Source: Rhizophagus irregularis (Eukaryota; Glomeromycota; Glomeromycetes; Glomerales; Glomeraceae). From it: a stretch of DNA of 64,000 nucleotides. The stretch is taken from positions 5,456,001-5,520,000 of the forward strand of contig NC_089434.1 in the NCBI RefSeq assembly GCF_026210795.1. The letters are read 5' to 3'. A program made the translations under genes and the position numbers. The notes under the pieces are model-generated. The model did not search any database. It worked only from the letters and a program-made list of their open reading frames with translations, and had not been told where the DNA came from. This document shows, one piece after another, positions 21,560 to 32,389 of the stretch (within the stretch, counting starts at the first letter, position 1; each line of letters starts with the position of its first letter).

Positions 21560-22095
21560 ATGTTATATTAATTTTTTTGATCTCAAAACCTAGTACAAAT
21601 ACTAAGTTCCTAGTATCTGCCAATTCTTCGTTAACGAACTTTCGATTGCGTAATATGTTTAAAATTGTTGTACCAGTTCCGCTGGTCTAATGATAAAGGT
21701 TCTTTCATCTTTATTAACTTTTGTTATAAGTGGATTATTTCGTCGAGATGAAGGGTTAAACTTGTATCAACCCACGTTCCAAACACAGTTTCGTATCTAT
21801 AATTATATATGTTGATTAGTGTTTCGATCCGGATAAAACCTCAAATATTTTAACGTGGGATTATGATTAAAAAAGGTTACAAATTTCGGCTTTGAGTGGA
21901 CTATAATTTCGGCCAGAATTAAAATAATATTATTCCATAAATTTTTATTAATTTTGGTGGTCCCAGCCTAAATTAACCGAGCCGGTATCCGGATAAAAAC
22001 CGGATAAAACCGCTACGGATCGAAACTCTGATGTTGATATCAAATTTGTATTTAAATATAATATGAAACTTTTTACTTATTTGTGTTGTACAATA
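21560..22095 (-). pseudogene. Methyltransferase pseudogene, copy A
   Basis: Decayed paralogue of the intact gene at 26138-27461. It retains the last exon, the preceding intron and the start of exon 4. Compared with copy B it has lost about 100 bp in the middle of the exon (around 21640) and several short stretches near 21680-21700. A hAT-type MITE sits in the intron (21817-22030). The exons encoding the SAM-binding motifs are absent, so no enzyme can be made. Confidence 0.8.
21817..22030. mobile_element. hAT-type MITE (TAGTGTTTCGATCC)
   Basis: Starts TAGTGTTTCGATCCGG and ends GGATCGAAACTCTG, with a perfect 8-bp duplication ATGTTGAT (21809-21816, 22031-22038). Copy B continues across the equivalent intron site without it. 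The ends match the larger element at 43082-44723, so both belong to one family. Confidence 0.85.
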
Positions 22096-24192
22096 GATTT
22101 ATAATCAGAATATAAATATTTGAAACTTGATTATGATTTCATTTCTAAGAATAATCAAAATGATAAAATAAATAGTGTATACATTTGAAGATATTTATAA
22201 ATTTTTTATTATTATTTTTTTCAATATTAGTTGATCTTGGTGATTTACATATAATGAGCATTTTGTCGATCATTTTGTTGAACGTTATTCGAATATTCGA
22301 ACATATGACGTTTATTCAGATCATCAATAGTAAAATTTGATTTGATATATGGCATCATTTTATTATTTCGTTTTTGCGAAAATAGCGTAAGCATTTTTAA
22401 ATTTGTTTATATTATAAATTTTTATTAAGGATTTATGAAGTAAAATTTTTAATCAAGCCACATTCAAATTGATTCAAATGATTGAACACAGATAGTCGCC
22501 AAGACATCAAATGTTGTACTAGATTGTTGATTGTGTTTGATTATGTTATTGTATTATTATTAACACTCATAAAATACCAAATTTACCATAATTAATTATA
22601 TTGAATTTCATTAATTAGGTAAACAAAAGAAGATAGTAAAAATTTTGATTGATTAAAGATTATATTTTTATCATGAAACAATACGTCTCAGTCGTCTCAC
22701 AGAGATGGCGTATAAGAAATACAGGTTTATATATTTTTAAATCTTTTATTGGCTAAATGAAACTTAGTTATTCATAACGAATTTAGGATTTAGTATTTCC
22801 GAACGCCAATTTCTTTTTGTTGTTTCAGTCACATTCAAATAATATACAGTATATAAAGTTTTTATTTTTATAATACAAAATAAAAATTCAAGTTTATATA
22901 AAAATATTGTAAATATTGTTCTTTTATATGGTCGATTTATTAAAATTAAAATATATTTGTTTTAATAAATTTCTCAATTATATTTCATAAATTAAGTAGT
23001 TTCTAATATTGTTACACATGCTGCGTAAAGTTGAGTCCGTAAATCATTATTATATCTATCCGTTTTCCCACATCCATACTGTTTCAGAATTTTCTATTTT
23101 TCAACATCATTTACCATAATTAAATCCAAATTTGAATTTTAACCGGTTTTTCGGTTTTTTGCGATTTATTTTTAGTCGTGAAACCCATACATAGTTTGAC
23201 TTTCTTTAAAAAAAAAAAATCTGGTCCAATCAAATCGCAATAAGACAATATATATTTTTTATCACTAAGAGATCGGCATTAAGTGCTTTTTAAATTAATA
23301 AAAAGGTCAAAAATCCACTAATATATTCTACCGCAGAATCTAAAAGAATTTAAGTAAATCTGTATAAGTCCCTTGCACGTTCATAGTTTACTATGCCCTT
23401 TTTGTCGTCCTTCACATTATGCTAAAAAATTCATACGACTTCAGTAAACAATTATTAAACTTAAAGCGAAACTTGGATTAATCATATCGTAACCGCGGCA
23501 TTAACGTAACCGCAGCATTAACTTCAAATAATTCAATTTATTGAAATTTATTTTATTAAAATAAAAAATTTTTAATATATATGAGTATTAATTCTCTTAA
23601 CATTATGTTCTTTGTTCAAATGATGTTTCATCGTAAAAAGAAAATTCGAGACGATTATCTTAACTAATCTTTTTACCAACTGACCATTACGTTCTTTTCT
23701 CTAAAAGTCCAAAGAAGTTTTAAAAACAAATATTGTTCTACTGGAGTTTGATAAATGAAACATCAATCCATGCGTTACAAATACCGTAAATGGGAGTGAT
23801 TCCCTTATTTTATCAATGATACAAACAAATTGTCGGAACATCAAATTCGATCATCAAAACACGTGCTAAATCTTTCGGATCTTTTTGCTCGTTTGGCCAA
23901 TCTAAAAATAAATTTATTAAGAAAATATATGAATAATGTAAAAAAAATGTGAAACTTGAGAGAAAAAAATTATCATAATTACATTTTTTTTTATTTAACA
24001 AAAGAATTTATTATATTTACATTAATTCGAAAATTTTCTATAAATTGACGATGATTTGGATCTTTATTTTTTTAAAAAAATTTTTTATTTGATTTTTAAC
24101 AAAAGATTAGATATCAAAACATCCTTTTAAATATCCTTCTAAAAATCCTTCTATCAATTAATTAACTTGATTAAAAATCTTTATTATACAAA

Positions 24193-24615
24193 ATGTCTCA
24201 ATCTGAAAAATTATATAGTTCTATCGAAAAAAAACTCTTAGAACCAACGGGAAGTACTCATCCTAATGATACATCAATGCCCGCCTTCTGTGTTAATCCG
24301 ACGTATCAACCTTATGCTATTGAAAAAGAACCGATTAACGTGAAAGAACCAATTAAAGTGAAAGAACCGATTAACGTGAAAGAACCAATTAACGTGGAAG
24401 AACCGATTAACGTGAAGGAACCGACTAACGTGGAAGAACCGATTAACGTGGAAGAACCGATTAACGTGGAAGAACCGATTAACGTGAAAGAACCGATTAA
24501 CGTGGAAGAACCGATTAACGTGGAAGAACCGATTAATGTGGAAGAACCGATTAACGTGGATGAACTGTTTAATCAAATTAATGTGGCGATTTATTTATCT
24601 TATTATCAATGTTAA
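24193..24615 (+). CDS. HMG-less paralogue with hexapeptide repeats, copy B
   Basis: 140 aa, paralogous to the protein at 18820-19416. The first ~18 residues and the MPAFCVNPTYQPYAIEKEP segment match, but about 75 residues in between, including the HMG-like region, are deleted in frame. Residues 46-129 are 14 units of KEPINV or EEPINV, against three degenerate units in copy A. The end (AIYLSYYQC) matches the copy A tail. The frame stays open despite repeat expansion, which suggests either selection or recent origin. No function can be assigned; an acidic or disordered protein is likely, and a pseudogene is the alternative. Confidence 0.55.
   Translation: MSQSEKLYSSIEKKLLEPTGSTHPNDTSMPAFCVNPTYQPYAIEKEPINVKEPIKVKEPINVKEPINVEEPINVKEPTNVEEPINVEEPINVEEPINVKEPINVEEPINVEEPINVEEPINVDELFNQINVAIYLSYYQC
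24328..24579 (+). repeat. 18-bp coding minisatellite, 14 units
   Basis: Fourteen uninterrupted 18-bp units (GAAGAACCGATTAACGTG and close variants) keep the frame and encode EEPINV or KEPINV. The high identity between units implies recent slippage or unequal exchange. Confidence 0.9.
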
Positions 24616-26137
24616 TATATATTATAAAACTTAAATTATAGATTTTATTTTATTTTATTTATTTATTGGGAAAATATGTATCAACAATATCATTATTTAT
24701 TAAAATAACAAATAGATTTTTAAAATATTAGTCAAATAAAAAGTTTATTGTTAAAGCGAAAAAAAATAAAAATAAAATTTTATTATATAGAAAAAAAAAA
24801 CGGTAAATGCTATAATATTACGATTACAACTTCATGATTATAATATACACCATCATTACTTGATGAGATAAATCTAACCTAATATCCGTAACGACGCATT
24901 AGAACAGTAGGAATTGATAAAATATAAATATGAATCCATTATTACTCTCAGATTTACCTCATTATAGGTACAAATGCAACTTGTTTATCCTGTTTTATGA
25001 ATTCTTGTCACCAACTTCTAAATGAAGGTATTGTTTCTATAATTATTAAATTGAAATGTGTTTCTTTCTGAAAATTTATAATACAAAATTAAAATATCAT
25101 TGAGTAAATTATGTTGATCGATATATTTCCTAACTTCCTAACTTTAGCAACAAATACTTGAATAGCTGAAGTTACATGATATAATAATGGTCTTACTTGT
25201 TGATGATAAAATAAATATTGTTTATTAATCCAACAATATTATATTATGATTATTTTTTGTAAACAAAATAATTAACTAAAATGCTTTTTTTCTTCTAAAT
25301 CTTCAAGTTGAACATAGGTCCAATAGTCCAATAGTCCGAACCAATCGAAGAAGATGGTGATTCTAATTTTTACTCCGAATATTCCTTAAAAGCCGTGCAA
25401 TGCTTAGAAAATAGAAACATATATCTTTTGTTCGAGCGTTAATAAAAAAAATATACATATATATACATGTATATATTATAATTCTGATTGGTGCAAAAAT
25501 TAAAGTGCGACATATTGACGTGATATGGGCCTATTAGAACTTTTCAATATTTTTGAAAAAAAAAAAATATTTTTTTATCAAAGGATGAAACTCTATCAAC
25601 AAGTAAAAAAATGCAAAAGAAAATGTAGTCCTATTAATGAACGTCACCCAATCCCAGGATATAGGCGGTTAAAAAGTAACTTTAACTAAAAGTCATTATC
25701 TGTTATGAAAAAGTGGGATCAACTGCACTTGTAGACTGTATACCGAGAGCATTAAAGAAAGAAGAAAAGAAAGAATTCATTATTATGATGACAAATTGAC
25801 AATGCATTAATAACAATTACGTTAGATATGTTCATCTGCATAAACTTACACAAAGTAAACAATCTATACTGACCACCACGTTGTTTATCTATTTGTTACA
25901 CTTTTTTAAAAAATAACAAAAAAATGGTTTAAGAATAACAAATAAAATAATAATATTTATTTAAACTTTAACTCAATTGAATATAGAATACATAAAATAA
26001 CGAGATAAAAAAGTAAGAATAAAAAATGAAAAATATTTCAAAAAAAAAAACAAAGATAATAAAAATGAAAGTATTTATAAAATAAAACCATTCTGATAAG
26101 GAAATGTATAATGGCTTGTTAAGAAAAAAAAAAATAA

Positions 26138-27461
26138 TTAAACCATTCTGATAAAGGATTGATTTTTTTGAGCCCAAAATCTACAAACACTAAGTTCAGG
26201 CTTAGTATTTACCAATTCTTCGTTAATTTTAGCGATTTTGTTCGTATATTCTTCTTTAGTAATTTCTAGAAATCTAGATATGTTTTCGGTTGCGCTATCT
26301 GAGATATTAAAAGTTAATAATATGTCTAAAATTGTTGTACCAGCTCCGCCACCGTTCGGTCCAATGATAAAAGTCTTTATATCTTTATTAACTTTTGTTA
26401 TAAGTGGATGAGATAAAATTATTTTGTCGAGATGAGGAGTTAAACTTGTATCAATATCACGTTCTGAACACATTTTCGTATCTATAATTATACATAAGCA
26501 TATATGTTAGTACCAACTTTTAATTTTTATATATATATATATATATATTTAATATGAAATTTTTAACTTACGTGTGTCGTACATTTCAGTCATCACCGGA
26601 CCATTCTTATCAGGTGAAATATATTCAACAATTTCGATAAACCCACCTGGCCTCGTTATTCTGTAAAATAGGTTCAATTAATCGATTAGCCAATTTTTGA
26701 ACATTTATTTCTTTTTTTTAAAAAAAAAATTTTTTATTTAAAAAAAAGAAAAATTCAATTTTTTTATACCTGATTAGTTCAGAGATCACACGGGGCCATT
26801 CAACCTTTTTAATTATAAGAGCCATGATTTCTTGATGAACGAAGTCAAATTCATTGTCGGGAAATGGTAAATTATTGAGGATATCCGCTTCATAAAACTC
26901 TAAATTCTTAGGTTTTATCTATTAAGCATATACGTATACAAATAGAGCATTTATTAATTTATTATATTACTTTCTTTAGTGGTATAAGTATCGTTATTTT
27001 AACGTATTACTTACTTCAATTGGATATACTGGTTTTATATCAATTCCGAAAAATCTTGAATTCTCATATTTAGTCGCTAAATCTAACAACCATGTACCTG
27101 GACCACATCTTGAAATATAAAATTAAAAAAAATTTATGCGCGTAGTATAGCCATCAAAGTATATTCATTTAACTTACCCAGTATCCAATACTTTACATCT
27201 TCCTTGAATTAATTTCTCCTCAATAGGAGCAGAAAAATTATTTTGAAATAAATGTTTTCTAAAAAAATGATTAAAATGTTGTCTATCAATATCATCGTTA
27301 CCATGATTTGATAAATGATACGTTGGTTCCTTTGGTTCCTCAGGTTGCACAGGCTGTTCAGATTGTTCAATTTGTTGGAGTTCATTTCGTTTTTTAGTAT
27401 ATTTTTTAGAAGAACTTGTTAATATTCCTCTGCTTTTGAGATTTGATTTTACGTTTCCCAT
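26138..27461 (-). CDS. SAM-dependent methyltransferase, five exons
   Basis: Class I methyltransferase, 319 aa. Exons 27461-27178, 27108-27015, 26918-26770, 26660-26572 and 26481-26138 join in frame through GT-AG introns, mostly with GTAAGT donors. The chosen start gives MGNVKSNLKS, the usual start of this expanded Rhizophagus family and a possible N-myristoylation signal. Residues 20-50 are a Gln/Glu/Pro-rich linker. Motif I, VLDTGCGPGTWLLDLA (91-106), crosses the first splice site, which supports the exon model. FGIDI (115-119) supplies the acidic residue after strand 2, and NNLPFPDNEFDFVHQE and ITRPGGFIEIVE follow. The substrate is unknown. It is convergent with the HMG-less gene and is the intact partner of the pseudogene at 21560-22095. 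Confidence 0.9.
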
Positions 27462-28420
27462 GGTAATTTTTAAAAAGACGTAAATTGGATAAGAAACTTG
27501 AGGGTCTTTATTTAAATAAAAAAAACTATTATAAAAGCCAGCGAACCGGTTGCGAATCATTTTCTTCTTGATAGGTGAGACAAAAGTAAATATTTATTCC
27601 CGAAATCATGTGAATTTAAATAGAATGCTGCGGTTAATAGGCATTTTTACTGAATATAATAAATTTAGTAATGATTGAATTTTATTGGCAAGAAATGAAA
27701 CTATTAATACTACTACAAAAAAAAAAAGTGTTTTTCCAAAAAGAGCACGTGTAAAAAAATTTTTTTTATAATAGTTATACAATAGTAATTTTCAAATATT
27801 ATTGTTAATTTATTATTAACTGTTAATATTTATTAATATTTAAAAGATTTCTGTATTTGTGATAATGATTTTCTTTTTTTGTTAATATTTAGATAATTAA
27901 TTTTACGGAGTTTTTTAAATCCTGTCAATCATTTTTTTTTTTAACTCATCCTGTAGGTTAACAATGTTTACATAAAAACTAAAAAAAGGAACGAATAATA
28001 TCCGAACAGTAAAATAATAATAATAATAAAAAGCTTTTGTTAAACATTATCTTTATTTCTTTTGATAGGATAATTTGCAGGTAAAATGATTGGCCAAATA
28101 AAGCCACTACCGTGGCTTATTTTTAACCTTATTCATTCGGATAACTTTTGACCGATTTGCCGATTGATTAAGTCAAAAATAACATGTTATTACGCAATCG
28201 TGATAGGTGTTTATTCTAGATTTCGAACCTGGGAACTCTCTTACTGGTCAGATCAACTCATTGATCCCATAATTTATTATTTTAAATAATTTCGTAAATA
28301 ACCGTGAATAATAATAAATAAATATAATAATAAAACAATATAAATAAAATCACATTTATTAAAATAAAAAAAAAAAACTTTTATTACAGTTTTAACAACT
28401 ATCACAGTTATTATTAACTC
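27462..28420. other. Upstream region of the methyltransferase gene
   Basis: No gene is supported. An upstream in-frame ATG at 27560 could extend the methyltransferase by 33 residues but would lose the MGN start. The rest is AT-rich. Confidence 0.5.
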
Positions 28421-28800
28421 ATCATTCACCACAGTCACTACAAATTTTCGTCCACTTTTTTATAAGGACGAAGCAATAATAGCTGCAATTGTAACTGCCA
28501 CCACAGCAACAAATACAACACCGGTGGTAGCAGCAGCAGCAACAATGACAACAGCAATAGTAACAACAATAGTAATAACAACAGCAATTACAAACATTCC
28601 TTTTATCAAAACAAATTTCAACATCATCAACTCTAACGTTCTTGGCGAAAATATTTGCACATCAAAGAACGTCAATCTCTATTAATTCATCATTCACCAC
28701 AGCCACTACAAATTTTCGTCCACCTTTTATAAGGACGAAGCTGCAATTGTGGAAGCAGCAACAACAACAATAATAACAACAATAGTAACAACAACATTTT
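28421..28800. repeat. Duplicated low-complexity block with AAC/AGC triplets
   Basis: About 75 bp (CATTCACCACAGTCACTACA then AATTTTCGTCCAC...AAGGACGAAGC) occurs at 28422 and again at 28688 with few changes. It is separated by stretches of AACAACAGC-type triplets. A segment at 28611-28680 also resembles 28998-29070 in the transposase remnant. The minus-strand ORF here is compositional. Confidence 0.6.
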
Positions 28801-28829
28801 TTTTTAAATAAATTAATAAATTAGGACAT

Positions 28830-29110
28830 TTAAATGTAATTACCGCATCAGATTATCGGCATATAATGAAAATTGCTCTCTTTGCTTTGGATGATATTTT
28901 TGATGAATGGAATCACGGAGAGAACTTTGTGGCCTTTATGCAAAGTTTAGTAAAATGTATATAATGAGCAGAAAGGAGTCGTATCCTTTATCAACCCAAA
29001 TTTCAACATCGTCAATTCCAACATTCTTGGCGAAAATATTTGCACACAGAACGTCAATCTCTCTATTAAAGATAATTAAACGGTGGATATCAGGCTACAT
29101 TTTTTCTAAA
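28830..29110 (+). pseudogene. Transposase-like fragment
   Basis: Reading across one frameshift gives TASDYRHIMKIALFALDDIF, then LCGLYAKFSKMYIMSRKESY. This order resembles a C-terminal part of large transposases common in Rhizophagus genomes (Plavaka-like or a related group), in which a YRxxMKI helix precedes a LYxxWxxMYxxSRKE segment. The frame is broken and both ends are missing. The family assignment is tentative. Confidence 0.45.
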
Positions 29111-30545
29111 TTTACCATATGATCCATATGATACCAATATCAACAATAAAATTTTCCTTATTTTAAAAACTTGGATTACGAAACACTAAATATAATCCAT
29201 ATATTTTGGTTCATTGTCTTCGAATTTTCCTTTTTAGAAATAGAATTAGGAATTTTTACAAGTTCTTTTTTTTTTCCTCACAGGGAAATACAGGGAAATT
29301 ATTAAAATGATTAGATTTAATTTAGCCTTTTTAATATTAATTTGTTTTTTACGGTTCATTTCTACAAATGTTTAATTACTCTATATGTAAAAATCCAATG
29401 TTGTTGATTACTGTAATAAAATATGAAACAAAATGGTTAATGAATTTTTTTAGTAATTGAGCGAGTGATAATTTATAAAAAATAGTTCGATTTCATGAGA
29501 AATGACGTCTTTGAGAGAAAAATGTTTTAACATTGGGATTTGGAAACGAAAATATTATTTGTTTTCTCTGTCCACTCACGTGATCATACAATAAAGTATC
29601 CAATTTTTTTTTATTCGACTCGAGTTCACGACAATTTCTCTTTTTTTTTGTAATTCCAAGTTTCCTTCCTTTCATAATTCCTTTCTTTAAAAAATATAAT
29701 TATACAATTATTTCCTTCTCCAATTTGTTTTTAAATAACAAAAGTTTCTAACGAGAATATAATAATAGAATTATTTAAAATATTCACATTCTCGTTCCAT
29801 TTTGCTCTTCTTTTTAAGTTTCTCTTACAGTTCAGGTCAATAATTGAACGTTATAAACAATTAAAGGAAACTCGAGAATGAAGTTAGTATACTTTTTTAA
29901 ATAAAAAAATAATAATTAATATAAAAGAAAAAAATCAATGAAATATTACGCAAAACATTATGAAACTATATAATTTTTTAATATTCTAATTGTTCAAATT
30001 TTTTTTATTAGTTTCAAATTTCACGAGAATCCAGATCTGAAGATAGTATATATGTTGATATTTCCTTTATTTATTTATAACGTTCAATTATAGCCTGCAG
30101 TGTAAGAGATTCATAATTACGAGCGATATATTACGAAATTTCTTACATTTTTGATAATTCTAAAGGAAGACGCTCACCATCTCAGAATGAATAGAGAAAA
30201 AAAAGGTAAATCCACAAATGATAGTTTAACGAGTATTATTTATATAATTAAACCCATCTCTTTTAATTATAAGTTAGAATAATAAAGAAATTGGGAAGGG
30301 AATTAAAGTCAATTACCTAATATTTTGTTACAAGTATTATTTCAAGGTATTTATTTTATTTTATTCATTACTTTGATAAATTTTTTGCGTTTGAGATATT
30401 AATTAATCTTTGATACTAGTTTACACGATACCTTTTGAAGTACGAACCAAAGCTCGATTGATCTTGAGATTAACGTTCAAGTCAAAATCTTTTACTTTGA
30501 TGATGTGGAAGTAAACAGTTAAAATCATAACGTGTAAAATTTCAC

Positions 30546-30728
30546 GTGATAATTTGCTCAATCTTTTATAAAGAAAAAATCATAAAAATTCTTCCCGTTC
30601 GTTATTTGTACATTGATTTTTGCTGTTCCACAAAATGTACCCAATGTCTAAGCCCAAATAAAGATATAAAGATTAAATACGAGCGTAAAGTCGTGGCAAA
30701 AGATTTTGAGGCGTATTGGCGCAATTAA
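30546..30728 (+). other. Unrecognised short ORF or gene relic
   Basis: An open frame encodes a C-rich centre (CCSTKCTQCLSPNKDIKIKY) followed by VVAKDFEAYW and a stop. Its less AT-biased, more amino-acid-like content differs from the surrounding DNA, so it may be a degraded exon. I do not recognise the family. No start codon or splice sites can be supported. Confidence 0.2.
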
Positions 30729-30815
30729 TTCCAATAGCGGACGAAGTTAAATATGTTTCAAGGTCGCACAAATTTTATTAAAAAATAAAAGTACAAATAA
30801 AAATAAAAAAAGGAA

Positions 30816-30995
30816 AATTTATAAAATAAATGAATACACGAAATGAAAAATAATTAATAATAAAATAAATGAATACATGAAAAATAAATAATACATGATA
30901 AAGAAATCTATAAAATAAAAGAATACACGAAATGAAAAAAATCAAAAAAGTAAAAAAGAAATCCATAAAATAAATGAATACATGAAATGAAAATT
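30816..30995. repeat. AT-rich tandem array
   Basis: Four imperfect copies of AAAATAAATGAATACACGAA followed by ATGAAAA, spaced about 40-55 bp apart. Confidence 0.6.
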
Positions 30996-31149
30996 AAGAT
31001 TCCATAATGATTTCAATTTATCAGGGAGCCAGAAAGAGGAGATTATCCACTAAAAAAAAAAAATGTTAGATTATATACATATATTAAAAAATCATTAAAA
31101 TCAAATAAATATTTAAACAAATATTAACCTTTCTGGCACCTTCTCTAAT

Positions 31150-31202
31150 ATTATACGGAATTTAAAAAGGTTTTTTAATGTCCTTTTTAAATTCCGTATA
31201 AT
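31150..31202. repeat. 21-bp-arm hairpin
   Basis: ATTATACGGAATTTAAAAAG plus G is followed 11 bases later by its perfect complement. It may be a tiny MITE or a stem-loop. No flanking gene indicates a terminator role. Confidence 0.6.
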
Positions 31203-32260
31203 TAAATATTCAAAAAATGTATCATAATTAAAAGCTTTAATTATTAATCTTAAAAAATCTTAGGATCATGAAATTTTTCATAAATATAAAATTTTTCTTA
31301 ATCATAAAATTCTTCTTCTTAATCATATCATAGAATGATTTTTCTATGATCATAAAATTCTTCTTAATCAGAAAATTTTTCTTAATTATAAAGTTTTTCT
31401 TAAAAGTTTTCTTAATCATAATAATTATAAATCGTTTTTTCATTTTTGAATTATTTGAATTATTTGAATGTGTAAATAATAAAATTTTGATTTGTGTGGA
31501 AAAAGAAATGTAGAATAGTTAATTTATAAAGGGATTTATTTATTCAACGCTAGTGTGTATGCCACAGCCCCCAAATCAACTTTTTAAAACGGATAAAATT
31601 TTTGTCAATCAAAAATTTTATGGATATAATCATCTTGGTTGAACCAATGAATTAATGATTCGTATTATATAAATTTTGCTTTTCATCGCTCAATTGGGAA
31701 TGCTTATCTAGGTTTTCTATTTTTAAATCTTCAATGATTATCTTTGATAGACATTTTTTTTATTACTAGTATATTAAAGAATTCCCGCTAAGCCCCTGAC
31801 CCTAATTGACCCTAATCAAGATGCCCACGGAATTAATTACCAAACTGGTCAAATTGATTGATTTTTTCGGGGAAGAACCCTGCAAACTGGCGTATAACTA
31901 GAAAATTTGCTTGTGAAAAATTTCGTGGAAAACAAATTTTAACCAATTTTGTTCATACAACATAATAATTACGAACAAGAAATAATATGTTGGGAAATTG
32001 ATGAAACTTCCCAATATTATGGGACCCATAATAACTATCCAATGACAAAGTGTCTTTCTGACAATCTTCGACAAATGACTTTATTTGATTTTGTTTGAAT
32101 TAAAAATTTTTAAAATATAACTTTGAAATAATATAAGATTTATATTGAATATTGAATTTTAATTTTATTTATTTTTGTAAAAAAAAAAAAATTATATATT
32201 ATTATTTGTTGATTGAATTATGTAATTTATGATAAAGTAACAATAAAAAAAAATTATTAA

Positions 32261-32389
32261 ATGAGTTATTGGAAGAAGAATTTGGAAGAAAAAAAAAAGA
32301 AAAAAGAACAAAGGCGTCGTGTGATGAATCATGCGATAAAATGCATTAGTCATTGTGTTAGTGGTGGACCTGCAGGATACATGCTATAA
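32261..32389 (+). CDS. Possible 42-aa basic peptide
   Basis: ATG to TAA encodes MSYWKKNLEEKKKKKEQRRR followed by VMNHAIKCISHCVSGGPAGY and ML. It has a highly charged N-terminal half and a Cys/Gly-rich end. It is too short to judge against background and not recognised. It could equally be the first exon of something, or chance. Confidence 0.2.
   Translation: MSYWKKNLEEKKKKKEQRRRVMNHAIKCISHCVSGGPAGYML

Larger units (their letters stand above)
16541..22095. repeat. Segmental duplication, copy A
   Basis: This block aligns in direct orientation, with indels, to about 22256-26590. Shared landmarks include TTTCGTTTTTGCGAAAATAG (near 16660 and 22370), the 5' flank and start of the small HMG-like genes (18820 and 24193), ACTTGAATAGCTGAA downstream, and the last methyltransferase exon (near 21560-21800 and 26138-26481). 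Copy A has gained at least three MITEs and an internal tandem duplication. Confidence 0.85.
22256..26590. repeat. Segmental duplication, copy B
   Basis: Direct repeat of copy A (16541-22095). It is shorter because it lacks the MITEs and the internal tandem duplication seen in A, and because the HMG-like gene is deleted internally. About 160 bp of unrelated sequence (22096-22255) separates the two copies. Confidence 0.85.
29130..32260. other. Gene-poor region with simple repeats
   Basis: No convincing gene. It contains a Cys-containing unrecognised ORF (30546-30728), a short tandem array (30816-30995), a hairpin (31150-31202) and a degenerate AATCATAAAATTTTTCTT-type repeat (about 31255-31425). 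Confidence 0.45.

Noticed and set aside
24274-24576. Minus-strand ORF of repeated FFHVNR units
   Set aside because: Antisense reading of the 18-bp minisatellite; no start context or paralogue.
28197-28270. tRNA-like or SINE promoter motif (GGTTCGAAATC on the minus strand)
   Set aside because: A B-box-like word is present, but I could not fold a cloverleaf or find a matching A box and acceptor stem.
28460-28675. Hydrophobic Val/Ala-rich ORF
   Set aside because: Arises from antisense reading of AAC/AGC triplet repeats.
31024-31147. Possible MITE bounded by GCCAGAAAG words
   Set aside because: The inverted match is only about 10-12 bp and no target duplication could be found.
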